Below, one piece after another: positions 1 to 7,760 of a DNA stretch of 64,000 bases. The position numbers and the translations under genes were made by a program. The stretch covers positions 558,001 to 622,000 of the forward strand of contig CM016925.1 of assembly GCA_006247105.1 (NCBI GenBank), in the 5' to 3' direction. Every line of letters begins with the position of its first letter. Within the stretch, counting starts at the first letter, position 1. Source of the stretch: Giardia muris. Taxonomy: Eukaryota; Fornicata; Diplomonadida; Hexamitidae. The notes below the pieces were generated by a model. It worked only from the letters and a program-made list of their open reading frames with translations. It was not told the DNA's origin and searched no databases.

Positions 1-1
1 C

Positions 2-691
2 CGCTCGCTTAAGAGTCCGGAGCTTAATCGTTAGAATGCTGATCCAACGGTTCTGTTTGTCGATGTCGAGCATCAAGCGGGCACGCTCACGGTTCAGCTT
101 CGCCAATTGCTTCTTAAAGCCTTGTTCCTCCTCATGTAACTCCGTTTCGTTTCGTGCACGGGAATCGACGTTCTGCGCGATCGAGGCCTGGATTTCCTCG
201 TGTTCTCGACGCAAGGCCGCCGTCATCTCTTCCAGCTCACTGATAGTCGCGTCCGGTCTTTGACAAAGAAAGGTTTCTACCTCTCCAAGAGAGACCGGAA
301 ACTGTTCATTATTCGCCTGCACCGTCTCGCTCGCTTCCGAACGGACGCGCTTGGCCTCGCTCTCTCGCTTCTGGGTGGTCAGCTTGACCGATTTCAAGCG
401 GTCTGTGACTGTCTTTTCCTCGGCAGTTAGGTCAGCAAGCTCCTTCCGAAGAGCCTCGAGCTTCTTCCCAGTCCCCGCACCCTCGGCCTGCTCGGCCTTA
501 TTGAGGGCGTGAATTTGCCTACAAAGGACCTTGTCCATGCATTCGGACTCGCGAACGAGCTCCTGGATCTCGCGACATAGGAGGACGAGCTGGTCCTTCA
601 CGTGCTTCGGCTCGGTCAGCTCCTTGACGTGCCGCTCCATCGCCTCGTAGTCTGCATGCCACATGTTAGGCTTGAGCCCCGCGGCAGACAT
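2..691 (-). CDS. Coiled-coil protein, N-terminal part (runs off the window)
   Basis: Reading the minus strand from an ATG at 691 gives 230 codons with no stop down to the window edge, so only the N-terminal part is visible. The protein starts MSAAGLKPNMWHADYEAMER and is then almost entirely charged heptad-like sequence (runs of Lys, Glu, Gln, Arg and Leu) typical of long coiled coils. No enzymatic motif or membrane segment is seen. It is divergent from RRP5 with 26 bp between the two start codons, and A-rich sequence lies just upstream of the ATG. In Giardia such proteins are often cytoskeletal or basal-body components, but nothing here fixes the function. It continues to the left of position 1. 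Confidence 0.7.
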   Translation of the reverse strand, partial: MSAAGLKPNMWHADYEAMERHVKELTEPKHVKDQLVLLCREIQELVRESECMDKVLCRQIHALNKAEQAEGAGTGKKLEALRKELADLTAEEKTVTDRLKSVKLTTQKRESEAKRVRSEASETVQANNEQFPVSLGEVETFLCQRPDATISELEEMTAALRREHEEIQASIAQNVDSRARNETELHEEEQGFKKQLAKLNRERARLMLDIDKQNRWISILTIKLRTLKRA

Positions 692-717
692 CACCCAAAA
701 AAATGCGAGGAAAATAA
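692..717. promoter_or_regulatory. Short shared divergent promoter
   Basis: Only 26 bp separate the divergent start codons of the coiled-coil gene (minus strand) and RRP5 (plus strand). The interval carries two A-rich stretches, one beside each ATG, matching the A/T-rich initiators known to be enough for Giardia transcription. One short element probably drives both genes. Confidence 0.5.
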
Positions 718-3700
718 ATGCAGCAGAGCGTGATCCCTTACCTACCGACTCCGGAGCTCGACGCTCGGCAAATCCATTGCGGGGTCCGCGTCCTGGGCCT
801 TGTGACCTCGGTCACCTCAAAGGGTCTCTCGCTTAGCCTTCCATTCGGCGTGACTGGCTTCATTCCGGTTAATGAGTTGGCAGATGGTACCGAGGTCCCC
901 CCTACCATCTATCAGGTGGGAGACTACGTGCCTGCTATCGTGGTGGCCCAGGATGTGAGAGGCTCACCTATTCTCTCACTTCAACCCTCGCGATATAGAC
1001 AACGTGATATTGATAGGAATTCCTATGTGATTTGCCAGATAACCTCTGAGGAGGACCATGGCTGGCTCGCCACGCTTGGAGACGCGGCCGGGACCGTTGG
1101 CTTTTTGTCCACCTCGCGTGTCCCCTCCGACCTTCGTGCCCGTCTCAAGGTCGGCTATGTCGTGGGAGCCATCGTGGTTGATATTGGGAGTAGTAGCCGG
1201 ATTTATCAGCTATCACTCCTTCCACAGGACATCTCGACCACCATACCAAGTCGGACGTATGCGCAGCTACTTCCTGGCCAATTGGCTAAAGCAGAGGTCG
1301 CGTTACAAGGGTATGGGTATTGGGGTGTGTATCTAGCTGCGAAGAAGAGTAGAGCCCAGGATAGTAATACTCGACTCTTCGGATATATTATATCGGGGCA
1401 CTTACGTCGCAATTATGCCAGTGTTAACGACTCGTCAGTGCCATATGAGTATGGGACGCATGTCGGGTTTGAGGGACGTTTCCGTGTGGTCCTGGTGGAT
1501 ACGGACCCAAAGGTTGTGGAGATAACCTTCCCGCTAGTGTACCTATCTAACCTCGAGAACGTCCTAGATTCAGCTGCCAGTGATCGGAGATACGCGATCG
1601 GGCAGGTCATCCCTTCCGAAAAGCTTATCGTCGCTCAGCATGACAAGCGATCCATGTTTGCCGTCTCGAGGAATGAGGAACGCCCCGTGATGCTCTCCAT
1701 CCCTAGGATAAAGCTGCCTGGCGAGATCATGGACCTATCTGTCGGAAGCCCCATACCCGCCCCAGTCAAGGTTCTAGGCTATCATCCGTTCGAGGACTTA
1801 TACCTGGGTTCGGCTGACCAGAGCGATATCAACGGAACCGCCCTCGGGATCTTGGAGGTGGGCAAGATTTTAAGCAAAGCAACGAAGGTTCTTGTCACGA
1901 AGGTATACGATTACGGTGCGAACCTGGAAATCACCGACGCCAACGACTCGTACCGTGGGTTTATCCTTCAAACGCATTATGGGAACACTCTTAAGCATGA
2001 GCACCTTGCTCGTGAGATGAATTTGAATAAGGGATATGGAACTATGCGAATCATCGGAGTTAGCGCACGAGGAGACCTGTACTACGTCTCCTTAGCTGAC
2101 CTTGGCACGGAGCCCATCTTTCTCAACCGTGAAACGGTACGAGTAGGACAGGTTTCACGTGGCGTAGTCTCCTCCTTTCCTACCTCCAATAACACCTACG
2201 CCACCATCCAGTTCTCCACGAACTACATGGCCATTTACTTCAATGCCCAGAACGTCTCTTTGGGCCAGGCTTATGACTTCATCAGTGTCCGCAATGATGA
2301 TAAGTTCACAGTGGTTGACCTTCTCTCTCCTCAGCAAGGTGATGACCCCGAAAGGCTTCGTTCCGATCCCCACGCGGCTTTATTCCGTGTTCTCCAATAC
2401 TCCCCCAGAACTCGTTCCGACCTCCCTTATGCTTCCTCAATCGACGGCTCCGGAGATCTTCCATTTGAGAGCTTTCATCTTCTCACCTCTGAGAACTCTA
2501 TTATCACGATCTCCGATATTGCTCTCGGAGGCTTCAAATTGGACGTCCAACTCCATGGTGACCACACAGGCCACAAATCTAACGTCTTTCTACACTATCG
2601 GTGTATCTCTTATGACTCAGGAATCCAGGAACTGGTTTCTCTATTTCTTGGAGAACTGAAGAACAAAAACTTCTTCGATATCCTTCCAGCCATACGTATC
2701 ATCACGTACATCACCCTACGTGACTCTACACGTATATATTTGGCAGCCGCAACACCACACCTCGTACAAGACGATCTGGTCCTGACCCAGGGCTCCGATC
2801 AGGTCTCGCGTGGAAATATTTATCACGGTATCATAACGTACGTCGCTTCCTCACACGTCTTCGGGGTCCTCTCCGATGATACATCCTTTGTGGCCCCATT
2901 ACCAAGCTCCAATGAGGCTGACGTCTTGATGCTAGCTCTTGTCGAGTTATATGCCACCGGGACCAAGGAAACGACGAAAGGCGACTGGAAGGTGGAGGTC
3001 CGTGGAACCTTGACGAACATCATTCGCGACGGGAGGAAAGCCGCTCTACGGAAGGGCCCAGTACATGCTGAAGCCTTACCGGCATATATACCTGAAGTCG
3101 CCCCCATTGACTTCGTCGAACTCGAACTACCAAATACCCCGGAGCTCAACGAGTATCACACTCGTGTCGACGACTACAAGGTCGGAGAGAAGGTCAGTGG
3201 GATGCTTCTTATCAATAACATGGAGTTTGGTTCTCTCTGCCAGATCTATGACCTCGGTTGCGGAGTGATCGGGCGTCTCACCTTCGAAAGCGCTGCTGGG
3301 GCAGTTCTCAAGGTCGGGGATCGTGATGCTGTTGACACCTTGAATCGTAATATTGGCGGTGATGTTCCGGCCTTCTTCAAACAGCATGTCGGAGATGGCT
3401 CGGAGCCTATCGATCTGGTCGTCGTGGGCATTCGCACCCTCTACGGCGAGCAAGAGCTCTCCACCTTGGGTATTGAGTGCACCAATGATGCTTACTGTCG
3501 CCTAGTTGACCTGACACTCCCAGGTAACAAGCTCACTCCCCTCCTTGCGGCCATACATAGCGTGGTCGATGATAGGATCATTGTTCGCATGGTGGACACG
3601 GCACAGTTCGTACTCGTGCATGCCGTGGATGTCTTTGACACCCCAAAAGATATTTGTCCGCTCGGTACGCTATATGCCCCATCACAACTCATCATCTTGT

Positions 3701-6066
3701 CGCAATTAACGAGCGACAATGTCCCCTGTCCTCTTATCTGGAAGGGTCTCAACTTTCTCGCCATTCCTCCTACGAATCTTGAGGCTTCCATCTTCCAGAA
3801 GACAGACCTGACCTTTGGGGGCATTGGGGCAATAAAGCCGATCAAAAAGAACAAGAGGGCACTCACTTGTATTCTACGTGCAACCGCAGCGAGACTAGCA
3901 TACCATTTTCCCGTCTCATTCCTGACGGTTACGTCTCCGGTGGAATATGACCCGAAATTCTCGCTGTTCGAGTATCCTACACTTGCTCTGACCCGGATAT
4001 CCGATACTCCGCAAGACTTGCTCGGTGGAGTCGTCGATGGTAGGTCTGCAACGCTTGATGCTCTGGCAACCTATCATATGTGTACTCGCATCTCTCAGAC
4101 GGCGATCTCCTTGCGCAGCATCGACGAGATCGTGCCCTCGATGGCCGAGCATTCATTCGTTGCGATTAAGCAGCCACACCTCTTCCTCCCACAGACTGGA
4201 GACGACTTAACGGTCGAGAGGACCTATCTCGGATATATCCAGCCATACAGAGCTGTGGTTGGGGGTCTCACTGTGGCTATTTCAGAGTCCATTTGCTTGT
4301 TTGTCCCTATGCGCGAAGTCTCCGACACGTTCATCACCCTGACAGAGGTTGAGGCGCTATACGCACCCAGGACGCTTGTTAAGGTACGGTATCTTAAGAC
4401 CGATGAAGCAAAGGGCCAAATATGCTATATCGGGACGATCAAGCCCAGCGTCGTGGAAAACCCGAAGGTCCGCCATCCAAGCACGATTCTTCAGGTTGGA
4501 ACGTGCGTCGTTGGCTGTATCGACGCTATCAAGGATAATGTGGGAGTGTACTTGAATGTCCAGGACTGCTACCCACCCCTGCGTGTAAGAGCAAACGTGC
4601 AAGACGCCATTAACTCGACGCACACTCCCGGGGAGAAAACGATCATGAAGGGCGCGGCTCGGTGCAGTCGAACCTATACTGTCGGCCAATATGTTTATTG
4701 CGTGATTTTGGAGATAACACCAAAGGGTGTTAATGTAGGGTTGAAGACGGCGCATTTCCTTGCTGCTGGAATTGATGTGACAAAGCTTCCTCCTCTTGAG
4801 CAGCCCAACCTTCAGAAGGATACCTCGAAGCTGAAGAATCATAAGGAGTTACTGGCTCGACTTGAGACCTTACCTACCGCTGAGCCAGGATCGAAAAGGA
4901 CTCTTAAGTATGATATTCTCGGTGGCGAGATAGATACTGATGAAGAAGATATCGCTAAGGATTCGACCACTGACCAAGCAGGTCTTCCTTTGGGCGATGG
5001 GATATTGAAGAAACCAAGCCAAGAGCTATTTGGAACTCAATTCCTCAAGGTGCCATTTGCCACAAGGGAGGAGATCAGCTCCAGTTCCGATGGATCTAGC
5101 CTATCCGATTCGAAGGATGAAGAGGAAGTAAGACGAGGAGAACGTTATGAGCATGACACCGCCAGTACTTCTCGGGCGCAAGTCCAAGCCTCCGAACAGC
5201 CAGATAGTCTTATCCCTACGACGGTTCCGGACTTTGAGCGTGCTCTTGCTGGCAATGAGCGGTCATCATATCTCTGGATTCGTTATGCAGCGTATCATAT
5301 CGACCGGGCGGCTATTTCCGAAGCACGCGATGTTCTTACTCGTGCCTGTGCCGCGATACCTGAAGGCTGTCCGGACGATCGTCAGAATATCTGGCTTGCA
5401 TTTATCGCGTTTGAGGAACGATTTGGTGGGACTGAGGCTAGTATTTTATGCTTACGCGAGGCGATTCGTAGGAACGACCCTAACAACCTTCTACGCTCCT
5501 ATTGTCATGGGAAGATCGTGCAGGGGGATTGGAAGGCTGCCGAACAGGGCTATGAGATCCTTCTGGAGAAGCGTGAGCGGAAGGAGGAGTATCTGAACTG
5601 GCGCGCTTACTTGGCTTTCCTTTACAATATAGAACATCTCGACATGCCCCAGGAGGTGGCGCGGACAAATCTCGAGCGAGCACGGACTCGAGAATTGCAG
5701 CGCGCCATGAGCTGTATAGCGCCGTCGAAGCAGCTCCGCTTGACGTGTGACATTGCTCGCCTAGAGTACAGGATTGGAGAGATCGATAGGGGGCGCGCCA
5801 TCTTCAATAAGCTCGTGGGCGACTCTCCCAAACATATCGACATCTGGGGCCAATATCTTGATGCGGAGGAGAAGTTTGTAGCGGCAACACGACCACAAGA
5901 TGTCCGAGCACTATATGAGCGTGTCTGTTCCACTCGCTTCCCGCTGAAAAAGATGATATATCTGTTCAAACGGTTTTTGACCTTCGAACAGCGTCATGGA
6001 ACTGCCCTCACGCGTGAGCGTGTGCGCGAGCTTGCTATTCAATATGCAGATGCCCAAGCGGAGTAG
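718..6066 (+). CDS. RRP5: rRNA biogenesis protein RRP5 (S1 repeats plus HAT repeats)
   Basis: A 1782-residue nucleolar protein needed in yeast for both 18S and 5.8S/25S pre-rRNA processing. Most of the length is a tandem array of divergent S1 RNA-binding domains with recurring segments such as GVRVLGLVTSV near the N-terminus and a late copy near VGTCVVGCIDAI. An acidic Ser-rich linker follows at about residues 1400-1490. The last 280 residues, from about 1504 (FERALAGNERSSYLWIRYAA), are HAT/TPR half-repeats as in the C-terminus of yeast Rrp5. The length is close to yeast Rrp5. The ATG directly follows an A-rich stretch. The gene ends flush against the stop codon of the convergent transporter gene. 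The S1 copies are diverged, so I have not counted them. Confidence 0.88.
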   Translation: MQQSVIPYLPTPELDARQIHCGVRVLGLVTSVTSKGLSLSLPFGVTGFIPVNELADGTEVPPTIYQVGDYVPAIVVAQDVRGSPILSLQPSRYRQRDIDRNSYVICQITSEEDHGWLATLGDAAGTVGFLSTSRVPSDLRARLKVGYVVGAIVVDIGSSSRIYQLSLLPQDISTTIPSRTYAQLLPGQLAKAEVALQGYGYWGVYLAAKKSRAQDSNTRLFGYIISGHLRRNYASVNDSSVPYEYGTHVGFEGRFRVVLVDTDPKVVEITFPLVYLSNLENVLDSAASDRRYAIGQVIPSEKLIVAQHDKRSMFAVSRNEERPVMLSIPRIKLPGEIMDLSVGSPIPAPVKVLGYHPFEDLYLGSADQSDINGTALGILEVGKILSKATKVLVTKVYDYGANLEITDANDSYRGFILQTHYGNTLKHEHLAREMNLNKGYGTMRIIGVSARGDLYYVSLADLGTEPIFLNRETVRVGQVSRGVVSSFPTSNNTYATIQFSTNYMAIYFNAQNVSLGQAYDFISVRNDDKFTVVDLLSPQQGDDPERLRSDPHAALFRVLQYSPRTRSDLPYASSIDGSGDLPFESFHLLTSENSIITISDIALGGFKLDVQLHGDHTGHKSNVFLHYRCISYDSGIQELVSLFLGELKNKNFFDILPAIRIITYITLRDSTRIYLAAATPHLVQDDLVLTQGSDQVSRGNIYHGIITYVASSHVFGVLSDDTSFVAPLPSSNEADVLMLALVELYATGTKETTKGDWKVEVRGTLTNIIRDGRKAALRKGPVHAEALPAYIPEVAPIDFVELELPNTPELNEYHTRVDDYKVGEKVSGMLLINNMEFGSLCQIYDLGCGVIGRLTFESAAGAVLKVGDRDAVDTLNRNIGGDVPAFFKQHVGDGSEPIDLVVVGIRTLYGEQELSTLGIECTNDAYCRLVDLTLPGNKLTPLLAAIHSVVDDRIIVRMVDTAQFVLVHAVDVFDTPKDICPLGTLYAPSQLIILSQLTSDNVPCPLIWKGLNFLAIPPTNLEASIFQKTDLTFGGIGAIKPIKKNKRALTCILRATAARLAYHFPVSFLTVTSPVEYDPKFSLFEYPTLALTRISDTPQDLLGGVVDGRSATLDALATYHMCTRISQTAISLRSIDEIVPSMAEHSFVAIKQPHLFLPQTGDDLTVERTYLGYIQPYRAVVGGLTVAISESICLFVPMREVSDTFITLTEVEALYAPRTLVKVRYLKTDEAKGQICYIGTIKPSVVENPKVRHPSTILQVGTCVVGCIDAIKDNVGVYLNVQDCYPPLRVRANVQDAINSTHTPGEKTIMKGAARCSRTYTVGQYVYCVILEITPKGVNVGLKTAHFLAAGIDVTKLPPLEQPNLQKDTSKLKNHKELLARLETLPTAEPGSKRTLKYDILGGEIDTDEEDIAKDSTTDQAGLPLGDGILKKPSQELFGTQFLKVPFATREEISSSSDGSSLSDSKDEEEVRRGERYEHDTASTSRAQVQASEQPDSLIPTTVPDFERALAGNERSSYLWIRYAAYHIDRAAISEARDVLTRACAAIPEGCPDDRQNIWLAFIAFEERFGGTEASILCLREAIRRNDPNNLLRSYCHGKIVQGDWKAAEQGYEILLEKRERKEEYLNWRAYLAFLYNIEHLDMPQEVARTNLERARTRELQRAMSCIAPSKQLRLTCDIARLEYRIGEIDRGRAIFNKLVGDSPKHIDIWGQYLDAEEKFVAATRPQDVRALYERVCSTRFPLKKMIYLFKRFLTFEQRHGTALTRERVRELAIQYADAQAE

Positions 6067-7632
6067 CTAGAAATCAGAGTCCCGACGAAAGCCGTCCTGT
6101 ATCACCTCTGCAACGACTTTCCGAAGCTCGCGGATGGACGAGGTTGAGTCTGACGTCTCGAAAAGTGAGTATCCCTTTTGCCGTAAGGAATCCCGAGTGT
6201 TCTCGTCGACCGCTGTCACACGGGGAGAGGTCGATTCCATACGATCGTGATAAGTAAGAATATCGGAGAGCTGTGAAAGACCACGATACTGTATGCGCCC
6301 AAACCGACTTCGGCGTCTATCTATGACATAGAAGAGCCCGACGAGCAAGGCCACGAAGAACCCAAAGACGGTGGCCAGAATGAACGCAATTGTGTTATCG
6401 AATGATTCCATGAACCATTCTCGAAGGAGCTCGGTCAGAGACATGACGATACCGACCAACCCGTTGTGCACACCAAAAGCTACGCCGGCCTGCCACGGCG
6501 CCACAAGCATACAGAGCATGGACCAGAGAGCCGGAAAGAAGAAGAGGATGACGAGCACCATGGATACGTTGCACACTATCAAGAAGGGCAGGACGGAGTG
6601 GATCAACTCGACGCTCTGCATGCTAAGAATGACGTTAGGGATCGATAAGCCTAAGACGATAAGGGCTGAGACAAGGAGGAAGATGATCCGACACCCGACC
6701 CGGTCCATAAGTAAGCCGAATGGCACAAGGAGACACGCCGCTAGGAAGAAGGGCCCTTGGTTAAGGAGTGTACGGACGGTTGATGAGAATACAAAGTGCT
6801 CTTGGTACACTGCATCCATTGCCTTAAGGAAGCAATCGAGAGCCGTGAACAAACAACAAGAAAGGAGGCAGAGGATCCAATATTCGACTGTGAGGTATGG
6901 GCGGCACGAAAAGCAACGGAGTTGCTTCTTTTGAAGTCTATAACGACTGGTTCTTCGAGAACTTGAGCCTCCTGTCGTCTCGGTCCGTGGCTGTCCTTCG
7001 CTTGCAACTAATGGCTGTCGTTCTATGGACAAGGGTTGTCTTGGCGTAATGTATTTATAGTAGAGTACTACAAGGACGATCGCAGGGATCTCGCTGATGG
7101 TCAGCGGGAGTAATCCTAACCACAAGGAGAGCATCAAGGACAGATTCATGAAGGTGTTGCTCAGGATGGGGGAGATGAAGACTGAGGCGCAGACGGCAGA
7201 CCAGATCGCACCCATAGCCACCGAAAGATGCGCTTGATCGATGAACTTGTACGCTATAACGTTCGAGCATACAGGTACGACGCGCCCTGCCATGGTGAAG
7301 ACTCCCATTCCAATGTACGCCCCAATGGACTCATGCAAAACAATGCAGACACTAAAGACTAGATATCCGGCGAGCGCAAGTGAGATAAAGACTCCTATGA
7401 CCCGCTCCGCCTCGAAGAGATCGATGAGGAAGCCGGAGGCGACGAACAGGAGTGCCCCAATCAAATCGACAATGCCATTGAGTTTTCGGCGATCAACGTC
7501 ATCGAGAAATCCCTCCTGCCCCAGTGCACACAGAATATCTTGTGGTGCAGAGGCCGTGAGGTAGTATCCAGTGGGGGCAAAGGTGGCAAGAAGTAAGGCT
7601 GAGGCTTTAATCGCTGTACTGGTCTTCCTCAT
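6067..7632 (-). CDS. Major facilitator superfamily transporter
   Basis: A 521-residue polytopic membrane protein with about twelve hydrophobic segments in two halves, split by a basic Ser/Arg-rich cytosolic loop around residues 200-240. The second half carries DRVGCR, matching MFS loop motif A (DRxGxR). The first half has a weaker version (LIDLFEAER). Its general form recalls MFSD1-type lysosomal transporters, but the substrate cannot be told from sequence. The ATG at 7632 is followed upstream by an A-rich stretch. Its TAG directly abuts the TAG of RRP5, so each gene's 3' processing signal must lie inside the other gene. Confidence 0.8.
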   Translation of the reverse strand: MRKTSTAIKASALLLATFAPTGYYLTASAPQDILCALGQEGFLDDVDRRKLNGIVDLIGALLFVASGFLIDLFEAERVIGVFISLALAGYLVFSVCIVLHESIGAYIGMGVFTMAGRVVPVCSNVIAYKFIDQAHLSVAMGAIWSAVCASVFISPILSNTFMNLSLMLSLWLGLLPLTISEIPAIVLVVLYYKYITPRQPLSIERQPLVASEGQPRTETTGGSSSRRTSRYRLQKKQLRCFSCRPYLTVEYWILCLLSCCLFTALDCFLKAMDAVYQEHFVFSSTVRTLLNQGPFFLAACLLVPFGLLMDRVGCRIIFLLVSALIVLGLSIPNVILSMQSVELIHSVLPFLIVCNVSMVLVILFFFPALWSMLCMLVAPWQAGVAFGVHNGLVGIVMSLTELLREWFMESFDNTIAFILATVFGFFVALLVGLFYVIDRRRSRFGRIQYRGLSQLSDILTYHDRMESTSPRVTAVDENTRDSLRQKGYSLFETSDSTSSIRELRKVVAEVIQDGFRRDSDF

Positions 7633-7760
7633 TTTTCTTCAAGAGAATAGGCGAGGGAGAAGGGGAAGGATCCCCCCACACCCCAACTCCTCTTCCAGGG
7701 TATCGTTTAGGATGAGGGTCAACCAATAATCTTTATCGTTACCGAGGTGACAAAAAAAGT
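7633..7760. promoter_or_regulatory. Divergent intergenic promoter region
   Basis: 128 bp lie between the divergent MFS transporter and the DUF789-like gene. An A7 run ending three bases before the ATG at 7761 and an A-rich stretch beside the ATG at 7632 are the only evident elements. Both fit the Giardia initiator type. Confidence 0.45.
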
